64,000 bases of DNA from assembly GCA_026018925.1 (NCBI GenBank), contig JAKSZU010000005.1, forward strand, positions 88,222,886 through 88,286,885, given 5' to 3'. The notes under the pieces are model-generated. The model was not told where the DNA came from, did no database searches, and saw nothing but the letters and a program-made list of their open reading frames with translations. The translations under genes and the position numbers were made by a program. This DNA is from Tupaia tana. Taxonomy: Eukaryota; Chordata; Mammalia; Scandentia; Tupaiidae. Of the stretch, positions 35,029 through 46,199 are shown one piece after another. Positions within the stretch are counted from its first letter, which is position 1, and every line of letters begins with the position of its first letter.

Positions 35029-35199
35029 ATTAAGCAGCCTTGCCAGCATGCTGAGTCAACCCAAGCTTTGCTCATAGGTCAGGGGGGCATACAACAGCAG
35101 CCTTGCCAATGTGCTGAGCCGACCAAAGTTATGCTCAAAGGTCAAAGGCTCCAAACAGATCGGGGGCCCCACTGGGTTGGACTCCTCCAGCTACTCACA

Positions 35200-35639
35200 T
35201 AAACATTATTTTGTCATTATTTTGTAAAGATAAACTGCTTGTATCTTTTTATCCATGTACATTTTTATTGATTTGCTGATGGAGGGGAGAAATTATTATT
35301 TTTTATGAAATGATCTAGTGAGATGTTTGCAGTTTATGTGATATTATTGATGAATTTCTGTTGTGTGCATTAAATCTACATGTATGGACATAATTAATGT
35401 AATTTGCACATTATATGAATAATGCCATTATAGTATAGTCTTTATAACTTATGAATTTGCAAACCAACAGTCTTTAAAATATAAGAGAAACAAAAAAAGT
35501 TTAATTTCATCAATATCACCCCAATCCCCCAAAGCTATGGTTAATATCAATGTACACATTCCTGAAAAATGCTGAGACAGTGGATGCAAAGTTTTTCCAC
35601 CACAAAAATGATGACTACATGAGCTTATGCATATATTAG

Positions 35640-35640
<1 letters not shown>
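35200..35640. other. AT-rich spacer, nothing recognised
   Basis: No feature recognised. Confidence 0.5.
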
Positions 35641-35679
<39 letters not shown>

Positions 35680-35680
35680 T
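35641..35680. repeat. (TA)n microsatellite
   Basis: Pure TA run of about 40 bp. Confidence 0.97.
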
Positions 35681-35751
35681 TTAAAATACTATAATATAAA
35701 TAGTAAGTCAAAGAATTTGTCAGTGTAAAACTTTTTAAAAATAAAGAAAGA

Positions 35752-36000
35752 GGGACCAGCAGTTGGCATAATGGCTATGTTGCTAGACTCCCATGTAGTA
35801 GACCGCTGTTCGAGTCCCAGACCTGGTGGCTGAAACTCACGTTGGGCACATTTGCATTCATCCTCAAGATCCTGAGGGGAGAGTTGAGGAGAAGGGATTG
35901 TGGTGTGGCAATCTCCCCTCAGGAGTGATTTCTCACTTTCTGTCTCTCTGTCTCTCTGGAGAGCATATGCGCCATATAGCAAAAACCTCTCCCCCCAAAA
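35752..36000 (+). repeat. SINE family A
   Basis: GGGACCAGCAGTTGGCATAATGG head, GTTCGAGTCCC B box conserved, moderately diverged body, and a CCCCCCAAAAAAT end. Confidence 0.93.
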
Positions 36001-36071
36001 AATCAATTAATTAAAAAATTTTTTCAACAATGTATTAGCTGGTATTCTTCTTTAAAATAAAATGCATAGTT

Positions 36072-36305
36072 TGGCCAGCAGGTGATGTAGTGGATAAGAT
36101 GCTGGATTCCCACTGCAGTTCAAGTCCTATACTGGATGGCCTGAAAATCACTCTGGCGATTTGTGAGTGCATGCCCAAAATCCCAATAGGAAACTGGATG
36201 AGAAGGGATTGTGGTATGGCCATCTTTCTTCAAGGTGATTTCTCATTCTCTCTCTCTCTCTCTCTGGCAAATGCACATGCTCTATGGCAAAAAACTAAAA
36301 ATAAA
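36072..36305 (+). repeat. SINE family A, diverged
   Basis: TTGGCCAGCAGGTGATGTAG head, GTTCAAGTCC motif, shortened body and an (AAAT)n-like end. Confidence 0.87.
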
Positions 36306-36309
36306 TAAA

Positions 36310-38640
36310 TAAATGTTAAAAAAAAGAATAGAACCATTATAAGTCAAAATGTTTAACAATTACTAGATCTAAAACCAAAAATCATTGATGATGTTGTAAA
36401 AAGGGGTTGAACTAATAAAAGCACACTTTCTACGTAAATGTGTAAACAGTATTTTCTGAATTACAAGGCTTTCTAATTTTAAAAAGTGCTTAAAGTGTCA
36501 CTAGATAATTAAATTTCACTAATTCAATATTTTTAAGTAATTTCTCATTGTGTTTTACAATGCTACCGCTCCAAAGATACTGAAATCTACATTAGTACAT
36601 AGGATCATAGCGCTGACCTTAATTAGATGTATTGACTATATTGATCCAAATATAACAACATAAACATATTTTCTAAATACGCTTATATTTTAAGATGTAC
36701 CTTTATATTTGCCCTATAATCAAATAATTTGCCATATCTTGGGAATGCTGCAATGTTCTGATGATTTTTTTGAAAATATCTTCATTAATACGTAAAAATT
36801 ATTTTCCTGTGGCAGTACAGATTCTTAATACAAAATGCTTTTTGTACTTTTATATTATAGTAAGTGTTATATAGATACTTACACTAAAGATTTGATACTC
36901 ATCTCAACTACTAATATTTTTAATAATATTACTCATCACAGAATTCTTTTTAAGGATTTTTACTGTCTACTATTATTTGTATTACATGGAGAATGCAAGG
37001 TAATAATAATATGGAAAAAGGTATCCGTACTTGTCAAAAAACAACCACTTAGGAATAATATTGAAAGCTCATATATAACTTCATATATACTAGCAAGCAT
37101 TCTATTTCTGTATCAAAAATTATTTTGATGTTATCTTTTGCCCTGTAAGTTCAATTTCTTCATTCTCTCTTCTACCGCACATACCATATCATATTTCCCA
37201 GGGATAGCCAACTAATTATTTATAACCTATAACTTTAATTTTTTTATTCTGATAAAAGTACTGAACTACTTCCTAATATTTGCTGTGCTTGAATTTTTGA
37301 TAAAAATGTCACAGCAGTGCAGTCCTCATTATCTAGTTCATTTATTCTGAATGCAAATGCACACATAATTGAAATGGTAAGATCAGAGGTCACAAAGGCT
37401 AAAACAGAGTGAAGTCCTCTAATGCCTGACTTACTCTTAATGTCCATCTCCTCAGTGAAGTATTTCCACTAACCACATAGAAACATATTTGGAGAAGATT
37501 GAAGACAACCCCTTGCTTGGTTAAGGGTAGAAAAGCTGCGTGTTGATTGACTTCCAAGAAATACCAAAACTTCTTTGTCAAATTAGCAAGAAACTTTAAA
37601 TATCTTTATGACATTTTCATAAAAATGATCTGACTTTAAATTTTAACATTTATGATTGCAAACACAAGGCAATGAAAAGTGTTATCACATCGTTTTCCTC
37701 AGTCATATGCCCACTGTAATCAAAACAAATTTTTTAATGTGTGGTTCTTTAATTTTGGACATTTGCATTTTCTAGATAAATGCTCCACTTTGCAACCCTT
37801 TAAAATGTCCCTCGGTCATTCACTTTGGTGATAACCATTAAAAACACTTGAACCTGATTAAATTGCCTCCCTATGTCCTGCTGGCTTCCTCAATTATCCA
37901 GAATGTACCTTTGTGCTTTTAGTACTGTTGAAATTTCTGGAGCATTATCTTAGATGTAATGTTAGTCAGATATTACAGAGGGATATGCATTTGCATATGA
38001 CAATATAATAACTTGGCTGGCATTACCAGTTTATAGCTACAAATATTTCGGGTCTAAAACAATGTAGCAAATTTTGTAAAATAAATAAAATCTACTTTAG
38101 GTTTAAACAAATCCTAATAAAAATGTATGTCCTATAACTGTGGAAAAACTAATGATTGTTTTTGAGATTTACTTTCCTCAGTCTTAAAGTAGGCACATCT
38201 TTAACTATGGAAAAATATTGAAATACGTATTCAATAAAATATTGTTAAAGATGTCCTGGTTAACAAAGGTTCTTACTAAAAACATTTGCTGTCATCATAT
38301 TGCTAATTGTAATAAAAAAGCACTTGGATCCCTTTATTTCTACAATACATTTATAACATGATAGAACTGTGTTTCTCAATTCTAGATTAATTCTTTTCTC
38401 GGTTTAGTTATACTGACCGTGGTGAAAAGCATTGCCAAAGGAATGTGTATACATCTATAAGCAATACATCAAGAGGTCTTCTTGGATACAGTTCACATTA
38501 AAGTACTAATTATTATATTGTCATTCACACCCCCTAATCCAACTTGTTTCTCATCACTTACCTGAACTGGCTGCTCTCACTCAGCTTACCAAGTCCTCCT
38601 CATCATACATTTCAAGAGGACATTCTAAAACCTCATGTCC
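36310..38640. other. AT-rich spacer, nothing recognised
   Basis: The longest SINE-free stretch in the first two thirds of the window, about 2.3 kb. It is AT rich with only short open frames and no recognised repeat. It may be unique sequence. Confidence 0.5.
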
Positions 38641-38719
38641 TTCACTTATAGCCATAGAGAACAATACCCAGAATTTATTTATTCTTCTTTTGTTTAAAAA
38701 AAAAAATCTCTGTAGTAAG

Positions 38720-39240
38720 AGCAATTGAATAAGATCTACCTTTTAGCAGATTTTAAGTATATAATATAGTTCCAATGATAGACACAATGTTGTACTGCCA
38801 ATCTCTAGAACTTCTCTGTCATGCCAAATCAAAACTTTATATGCCCTGCTTAGGGTCTCCCTTTTTCCTGTACCTCTAGCACCTGCAACCACTACCACAC
38901 TCTTTACCTGGCTATTTTAGATATCTTATCATCTAGTATTTGTCCTTCAGTGACTTGTTTATTTTCTTTAGCAGTAAGTGTTCCAAATTAATTTGTGTTG
39001 TCGCATATGAAAAGATTTCCTTCTTACCAGAATCTGAATAATATTCCATTGTATGTTTGCACTGTATTTTCTTTATCCTCTCATCTATCCATGGGCATTT
39101 AGGTGGTGTACATGGCAATTGTGAATATGCTGCAATCAATATGGGAGTAGTATTTCTCAGTTCTTTATTTTAATTATTTTGGAAAATTATACAAAAATGG
39201 TATTGCTGATCACATTACATTTCAGACATGTACAGTTTTT
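38720..39240 (-). mobile_element. Old L1M-type fragment, antisense
   Basis: 3' UTR-like words come first (TTGTACTGCCAATCTCTAGA), then antisense ORF2 C-terminal words (GAATAATATTCCATTGTATG, TCATCTATCCATGGGCATTT). The minus frame at 38933-39139 keeps MEYYSDSGK-like sequence. Confidence 0.78.
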
Positions 39241-39353
39241 TTCTCAATATTATCATACTTACAAACTTATGGTTTTTTTAAATTTTGCACAGTAAAATGT
39301 TGTTTGCATTTCTCTTCACCACCAATCTGCAAACTTTATGAGGAAAAACACTA

Positions 39354-39621
39354 TGTTTTTGTTTTTGTTTTTGTTTTTAGGTTTTGCCATAGAGTGTGTG
39401 TATGCACGAGAGAGAAAGAGAGACAGAAAGAGGGAAAGTGAGAAGTCACACCCTGTGGAGGATTGCCACTTCCCAGTCCCTTGTACTTCATTCTCCTCTC
39501 AGGATTTTGGGCATTGCATGCATGAACCCAATGTGATTTACAAGTCAAGAGGTCTGGACTTCAAATTGTGTTTCGCCATCTGCAACTTCATCGCCTTAAC
39601 CACCCAGCCACCTGCTGGCCA
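39354..39621 (-). repeat. SINE family A, diverged
   Basis: Tail made of TTTTTG repeats, AGGTTTTGCCATAGAGTGTG, and a head ending CACCTGCTGGCC at 39610-39621 on the plus strand. Confidence 0.88.
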
Positions 39622-39741
39622 GGAAAAATACCATTTTCATTAAACTAATTCTATTTCTAACAAATTGTGTTACGTATAAAGGTATTTTAAAAACAATATA
39701 TAGTTGAATAGATAAAATTAGTTATAAAAATAATTAAATAA

Positions 39742-40000
39742 GGTCCCAGTAAGTGATCTAGTGGTTAAGACGCTGGATCCACATCGACAAATGAGCAGTC
39801 TGAGTCCCAAAACTGATAACTTAAAAAAACACACCTGTTAGATGTGCATGTGTACCCCATATCCTAAGAGGACAATGGAAGAGAGGAGGTGTAGCCATAC
39901 CCCGGGGGGCTGACCTTTCTCTTTCTCTCTGTTATCTTTCTCTTTCACTCTCTCTTTGGTAAGTGCAGGTACACTATAGAAAAAAATCAATAAATACATA
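39742..40000 (+). repeat. SINE family A, diverged
   Basis: GGTCCCAGTAAGTGATCTAG head, GGTTAAGACGCTGGATCC, and a body with the CCCCGGGGGGCTGA block. It ends near 39995. Confidence 0.87.
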
Positions 40001-40220
40001 AAATTAAATTAAATAATTATTTTTACTAGCAAAAAATCCTTGGTCCCAGCCTTTTACATTGATAATTTGGGGAATGTTAAACAATGGAGTGGAAATCCCA
40101 TTTGTAACCACATCTTTGAAGTGTATGAGAGTGATGGGGTACATTTTTAAGGATATAGTTATAAATTGGACCCGCAAGAAAACAATTTCCAAAAGCGTAA
40201 TCCTTGAATAGGCTGAATTC

Positions 40221-40490
40221 GGGACCAGCAGTTAGTGTAATGGCTATGTCGCTGGACTCCCACGTAGTCGACCGCGGTTCGAGTCCCGGACCCGGCGGCT
40301 TAAACTCATGCCAGGCGCGTGTGCGTGCGTGCCCAAGATCCCGAGAGGAGAATGGAGGAGAAGGGATTGCGGCGTGGCCATCCCCCCTGGGGGGTGATTT
40401 CCTGCTTTCTATCTCTCTGTCTCTCTCTGTCTGTCTGGTGAGCGCACGTGCCCTATAGCAAAAACCTCTCAAAAAAAAAAAAAAAAAAAG
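40221..40490 (+). repeat. SINE family A, near-consensus copy
   Basis: One of the cleanest copies. A box TTAGTGTAATGG at 40232-40243, B box GGTTCGAGTCC at 40276-40286, CpG-rich body, A run. The 13-bp TSD AATAGGCTGAATT precedes it and AATAGACTGAATT follows it. It could serve as the reference copy of the family. Confidence 0.97.
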
Positions 40491-40499
40491 AAAAATAGA

Positions 40500-41065
40500 C
40501 TGAATTTAAGCCCATGGTTGTACAAGGTTGATGTTTAGTCCCATGTTCCTTTTAACTACCAGACTGCCAGGCTCCCTTCCTGAAGTTCAACATCCATAAC
40601 AAGATGAAAATACTTATGAATGTTTCAAAATGATCTAAAATATAATTTTACATAAATGGTAAGAATTAATTTGAGGAATCAAAAATTGTTTATGATTAAA
40701 TTGCAAATTGCATTACTGTATTGACTAAATTTTATGTCTTTGGTCTCTAACAGGAAAGATACAGGTTGCTGTATATTACAAAGTCAAAAAAATCAATATA
40801 AATTAAGTTGAAGCTTGAGAGGGCAGCTCTGTTCAAAATCAGTGCTGATTTAAAAATCAATGTAAGTTTAAACAAACATGTTATGTTTTATCAGCATAAC
40901 GTGTATAACTGTCGAGAGGGTTTAAAATGCCAAATAAATAAACAAACAAACAAAGTCTTCAAATACCTGCGTGTACTAATATGTACCATGAATACAAATA
41001 GATGATGAATATGGACATGAACACAGGTCAGCAACACAGGACTCCCAATCAGGTATTCAAACCCT
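40500..41065. other. AT-rich spacer, nothing recognised
   Basis: No feature recognised apart from a short (CAAA)n near 40940. Confidence 0.5.
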
Positions 41066-41078
41066 AAGTAAGATTCTT

Positions 41079-41688
41079 TTTTTTTTTTTTTTCCAGTTTT
41101 TTTTTTTTTTTTTACTTTTTTTTTTATTATCATCATATTCTTCTTTATATTACATTGAATTACATATAACTTTACATTGTATTACATTACTTTTTCAAAA
41201 GGGAATGCCATGCATGTCAGTCAGTACAGAGACATTAATCTCCCTGCTTCAACATTCAATATCTTTTCTATGTTTTCCCCAATCATTATTATTATTCTAA
41301 TTATTTTTTAAGACAGTCCATCGCTATTTCTCATGTTGCTTGTACAAATACTTTGCCCATCATGAAATACTTCTCAGACAAATCCAGTTGAGAGTACTAT
41401 ACATGTCAACATCAACAGTTAATAAGCCATATCTGTTTCTCACTAATGTCCTACCTCTCTATTGTTCATTTGTTATCTTTCTCTATCCTCTTCTCTTCAC
41501 TTCCCCCATTCCACACTGTCCTATTCTCATTAAGTACCTTCACTGCTTTTATGTCCTCCAATTTTTTTTCACTATCATAGAATGCTGATAGTCGGTATAT
41601 ATTGAGTGGATACATACAATATCTTTCTTTCATATCCTGGCTTACTTCACTCAGCAATATATCCTCCGTATCTGACCACTTTCTATCA
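41079..41688 (-). mobile_element. 5'-truncated L1 insertion with 13-bp TSD, antisense
   Basis: T runs (A tail) lead into the L1 3' UTR and the last part of ORF2 read backwards (GGTATATATTGAGTGGATAC, CTTACTTCACTCAGCAATAT). The exact 13-bp TSD AAGTAAGATTCTT lies at 41066-41078 and 41689-41701. The length of about 610 bp shows strong 5' truncation. Confidence 0.92.
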
Positions 41689-41701
41689 AAGTAAGATTCT
41701 T

Positions 41702-42920
41702 CTAAACGTCTATATATGCCAAGAAATATTAATTTAAAGCATTTCTCAGTTTATACATGCAATACAGCTTGTCACTCATTGTACAGTGCAAACTATTTCA
41801 TGATTGATGGTATGTGTCCTCAGCCTAATTTGCATTTATAAAGTAGCAAAAAGAAACAATTCTGTGATTATTAAATAAAGTAATATACATTTTTTGAAGT
41901 AATATTGTCTACTGTGATTTCCATTTAATTACTAATTAATTTCTCATTAATTGCTAATCTTGTCTTGTTCCAGGTTGGCAATATTAAGGTCAACCACTTT
42001 AATCTTCAGAAATTATCTATATATGTATACCTATGAAATATATGCTATATCCTATTTATAAGTTTTTTGTAATAATGATTAGTAGTAATTATTACCTTAG
42101 GATATTTCAAATGAAAAAATACATCCCATACAAAATATGTGTGCCTAAGTGTGTGTGTATTGTGTGTGTGTGTGTATATAGTTACTCCCTCTGTACACAC
42201 ACATATATTCACACAAACATACACACATATACATTCACTTTATTTATATTACCTATATACACACATACACATATAAAAACATGCATACAGTCATGTGTTG
42301 CAAATTATTTTAGTCAACAACAAGCATCATATTGTCTATTTGTTCCCTAAGATTATAAAGTAACTGAAAAATTTATGTGACATCATCATAGTCATCATAA
42401 TGTCATGGTGCAATGAAATGCATAGTTGAGTGTTTGTGGTAATACTGGTGTGAACGATTCTACTGTGTAAATCTTACAAAAGTATAATACATATAGTTAT
42501 GCACTGTATGTAGTACTTGATAATAATAATAAAAAACTATGTTACTGGTTTTTATATATTTACTACATTATATTTTTATCATGATTTTAGAGTAAACTCC
42601 TTCTGCATACTAATCAAATAAGTTTATTGTAAATAGTCACCCTGTTCCAGCAGCCTCACAAGAACTCTGTTTACTGCCTCTCTTGATTACATAATTTCTC
42701 TGGTGCTTGATTTAATGGGTTGTTCCATTTAGCATGGTCCTTTCAGTAGGACAAGACATGAAGGCAAAAGTCAGCGATACTGAGAATCCTGACGTTGTAT
42801 AGGCTCAGGCTAATGTGTATGTCTGTGTCTTAGTTTTTAACAAAAATGTTTAAAAAGTAAAAACTATGCAGTGAAGAAATTTTTAAAGAGATTAAATCTT
42901 ATGGAATAAAAAAATCTAAA
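41702..42920. other. AT-rich spacer with CA/TG tracts
   Basis: GT and CACA/TATA microsatellite material lies at about 42150-42290. The rest is unassigned. Confidence 0.5.
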
Positions 42921-42924
42921 GAAA

Positions 42925-43198
42925 GGGACCAGCAGTTAGCATAATGGCTATGTCACTGGACTCCCACGTAGTCGACCGTGGTTAGAGTCCCGGAACCAGT
43001 GGCTTAAACTCACGCCAGGCGCGTGTGCGTGCGTGCCCAAGATCCCAAGAGGAGAATGGAGGGGAAGGGATTGTGGCATGGCCATCCCCCCGGGGGGTGA
43101 TTTCTCGCTTTCTGTCTCTCTCTGTCTGGTGAGCGCACGCGCCCTATAGCAAAAACCTCTCAAAAAAACAAAAAAAAGGAAAGAAAGAAAGAAAAAAT
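42925..43198 (+). repeat. SINE family A, young full-length copy
   Basis: GGGACCAGCAGTTAGCATAATGG head and a body with most CpGs. The 11-bp TSD ATCTAAAGAAA lies at 42914-42924 and 43199-43209. The A tail has diversified into GAAA units. Confidence 0.95.
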
Positions 43199-43453
43199 AT
43201 CTAAAGAAAGATATTTTTGTAGAGATGTATAACATGTTTGTCTTTTAAGCTTTTAAGTATTTTAGAAAAGAGTCAAAAAGTTTATGAAGTAAAAAGTCAC
43301 AGCAAGCTAATGTTAAATTTTACCTGTATAAATTTATTTTATTGTCAGAGGAACCGAAGACCTCCATTACTGGGTCCAAACATCACAGAGCATTTCATTA
43401 CTGCTATGTCAGTATCTGGCTCCAGTACCTATTCTATCTATTTATTTTTTGTG

Positions 43454-43521
43454 CCGTCGGGAAATTCACGATGTATTTTTCTATTTTTCTATGCAAAAAT
43501 GCATCATAACTTTTTCGACAA
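43454..43521. mobile_element. Palindromic MITE-like element, copy 2
   Basis: 68-bp inverted repeat with arms beginning CCGTCGGGAAATTCACGATG and ending CATAACTTTTTCGACAA. It shares the central CTATTTTTCTATGCAAAAAT with copy 1 at 9469. Confidence 0.62.
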
Positions 43522-43786
43522 TGCAATATTTCTGAAGAACATAGCCTTGAGTTCTGACAGCAAGTCAGACTCTGCCTTAGATAAGTATAAATACACAGAC
43601 ACTTACCATCATATTATAATTGCCCACAGAATTCAGTAGAGTAATATACTCTCTAGGTTTTTAGCCTAGGGATAATAGTCTATACTAGAGAGTGTATAAA
43701 TCCAGAGGGACTATTTCTCCATGAACTGAAATAACTGAACTTTTTCTTGTTTTATCTTCCTCCAAATTACTTAAAACAAGTATGGC

Positions 43787-44030
43787 TAGCAGAGGGTGTG
43801 GAGTGTAAGGTGCTGGATTTCACATGCCTGACTGCACGATTTGAGTCCTGGACCTAGTAGCTTGAAAGTCACAAGGACGTGTGTGTGTGTGTGTGTGTGT
43901 GCATGCCCAAAATCCGGAGAGGAGAATAGAGAAGAGATTGTGGATAGCTCAACCGCTCTGGGGGCTGATTTCTCACTTTCTCTCTCTAGCGAGCACATAT
44001 GCTGTATAGCAAAACTTAAAAAAATACATT
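43787..44030 (+). repeat. SINE family A, diverged, with (GT)n expansion
   Basis: ATGGCTAGCAGAGGGTGTGG head and TTTGAGTCCTGGACC. A GTGTGTGT run has expanded where the consensus has GCGTGTGCGTGCG. The end is A rich. Confidence 0.87.
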
Positions 44031-44044
44031 ATTCAAAATAAGTA

Positions 44045-44440
44045 AACTTAAGGAATAAGATCCTATTAATGTTACACTTACTAGATTCTAACTGTTGGCT
44101 TTCAAGACAGTGTTTAAAAAATACTTTGCTTTTTTGCAGAATGACTCTCTGAAACAAGCTATTCAGTCCGTGATTATTAGTTTTAAACCACTCAGCTTAA
44201 TACTGAACGAGAAAAGTGCATTTCAATGTGTTAGAGGTTTAAAGAACTTCAAGAGAAATTTGAGTCTTTTTGGGTAATTCTGATTGTATGCAATTTTCAT
44301 ATCATGTACTAAATTTGCAATTTAAACTTTAGGCAATGAAGAAACCTATCATGTTATTATCCAGACTATAGAAATTCGGAAAAATAAGCATTAGAAAGGT
44401 TATATGAATTGTACAAATATAAAGTACTGTCAAAAAATAA
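44045..44440. other. Spacer, nothing recognised
   Basis: No feature recognised. Confidence 0.5.
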
Positions 44441-44448
44441 AAGTTTGT

Positions 44449-44713
44449 GGGAACCAGCAGTTAGCGTAATGGCTGTGTCGCTGGACTCCCACGTAGTCGA
44501 CCACAGTTCACGTCCTGGACCTGGTGGCTTAAAACTCACGCTGGGCGCGTGTGCGTGCATGCCCAAGATCCCGAGAGGAAAATGGAGGAGAAGGGATCGC
44601 GGCGTGACCGTCCCCCCCTGGGGGGTGATTTCTCGCTTTCTGTCTCTATGTCTCTCTCTATCTGTGTGGCGAGTGCACGCGCCCTATAGCAAAAACCTCT
44701 CAAAAAAAAAAAA
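44449..44713 (+). repeat. SINE family A, young full-length copy
   Basis: GGGAACCAGCAGTTAGCG head and CpG-rich body. AAAAGTTTGT just before the head and after the A run is the TSD. Confidence 0.95.
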
Positions 44714-44769
44714 AAGTTTGTCTGATTTCAATTCCCATTAATAATAAATATTTAACCCAGTTTAAGCAC

Positions 44770-44960
44770 CAAACACATCCTAAGCACACTCTATGTTTAT
44801 CACACTGACTCTTATAAAACAACATAAATGACAGCAATTATTATCCATTTAATGTCATAAAAGGGAGAATATAAGTAATTGTCTCAAGGTCACTCAAGTA
44901 GTAAATGCTGGAGAAAAGATTTGAACTCAGGAAGACTGAGTACTTGCTCTCAATTACTTT
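44770..44960 (+). repeat. MIR SINE (ancient)
   Basis: The order TTATTATCCATTTAA, TCAAGGTCACTCAAGTAGTA, ATGCTGGAGAAAAGATTTGA and ACTCAGGAAGACTGAG matches the core and 3' part of MIR, a mammal-wide fossil SINE. Confidence 0.78.
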
Positions 44961-45280
44961 TCTGTTCTGTGTCTTTATATCTATGCTGTATTTGCCTTTC
45001 CACTGTCTGTCCAGCCCTTTAGTGTGAGTCAGCTTCTTACTTTTATTTATGTTTAATGTCTTGCAAAAGGCTCTATGAACCTTTTAATTTCTTGGAAACT
45101 CCATCTGAATTCATATTTAATGAAACAGATGGCTTTCTTTTTCTTTAGGCTAGCCCTGGTCTTGGAATAATTTGAAAAGTAAAACAATGTTATGGCACCA
45201 GGAGATTTGCACCAGCTCTATTTCTTCGATGTTTAAAACCAAAACAATATTAAACAGTTCAGGTATAACACATATACTTT
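44960..45280. other. Spacer, nothing recognised
   Basis: No feature recognised. Confidence 0.45.
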
Positions 45281-45284
45281 TTAA

Positions 45285-46195
45285 AATTACTTTTTACTTC
45301 AATTTCTTTTATACATTCAATCACATTATTAGCTTGCAAAGTGAATAGTTCAACATGTGGACATTTCTCACCAGTCTCGTTGACAATACTATAAAGTTAT
45401 CTTTAACAAATACTAACCCATTTCTTTGTCCCATAAATGCCTTGCCTCTCTATTTTTCTCCTTAATATCCTTCCTCAGATTCTACTACTTCACCCATCCT
45501 TTTCCTACACTTTATCTGGTATCCAAAACTATTTACTATGTTTTTTCTATCCTTTAGTTATTCCATTTCAGTCATGGAGTATGGACACTAGGTATATATT
45601 AAGTGGAGACATACAATGTCTCTCCTTCATAACTTGGCTTGCTTCACTTAGCAGTAAATCTTCCATATTCATCCACTTTCTGTCAAAAGCCAGGGTCTTG
45701 GTTGTTTTTGCTTGTTTGTTTGTTTTTGGCTGAGTAGTATTCTATAGAGTATATGTGCTACAGTTTTTCAATCCATTCCTCTGTTCGTGGGCATTTAGGT
45801 TGATTCCATGTCTCAGCAATTGTGAACAATGGCACAATAAACATCGATATGCAAGCACTTTTCTGATTAAGAATTCTTCTGTCCTTTGGGTAGATACCAA
45901 GGAGTGAGATTGCTAGATCATATAGTAGTTCTATTTGTAGATTTTTGAGGAATTTCCAAATTGTTTTCCACAGTGGCTGGACCAATTTACATTCCCACTA
46001 GCAGTGTAAGAGAATTCCCCTTTCACTACACCCCTCCAGCACTTATCATTTTTTTTTTTTTTAATCTTAGTCATTTTGACTGGGGTTAGGTGATATCTCA
46101 TTGTGGTTTTGATCTGCATCTCCATTACAATGAGGGATGTTGAGCATTTTTTCATGTGCCTTTTGGCTATTCATATGTCATCCTTAAAGAGTGTT
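45285..46195 (-). mobile_element. L1 3' portion, antisense
   Basis: The 3' UTR comes first, then ORF2 C-terminal sequence backwards: GGCTGAGTAGTATTCTATAG at 45729, GGCATTTAGGTTGATTCCAT at 45791, and a minus frame at 45758-46155 with TWNQPKCPRT and [13 protein letters not shown] words. It is 5' truncated and broken by frameshifts. Confidence 0.92.
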
Positions 46196-46199
46196 TTTT

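Larger units (their letters stand above)
33858..35189 (+). mobile_element. Solo ERV LTR, class II-like, 6-bp TSD, interrupted by a SINE
   Basis: It starts TGCCGGTGTCCAGCC and ends GGTTGGACTCCTCCA. These ends are imperfect inverted repeats within the usual TG...CA. The perfect 6-bp TSD GCTACT lies at 33852-33857 and 35190-35195. A TATA-like AGTATAAAAG at about 34660 favours plus orientation, with a long U3 and a U5-side region carrying two diverged copies of a unit of about 60 bp. Without the SINE the LTR is about 1.04 kb. A 6-bp TSD suggests a class II (ERVK-like) element; the subfamily is unknown. No internal region is present. Confidence 0.75.

Noticed and set aside
40221-40295. tRNA gene
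   Set aside because: A and B boxes are present, but the acceptor and T stems do not pair and the unit is followed by the SINE body and A tail. The same head recurs throughout the window.
40077-40472. Open frames of up to about 130 codons within SINE copies, with recurrent SPDRQRETERQKARNHPPGG-like words
   Set aside because: The same peptide recurs on both strands at dozens of SINE copies. It is the translation of the SINE body, not a protein family.
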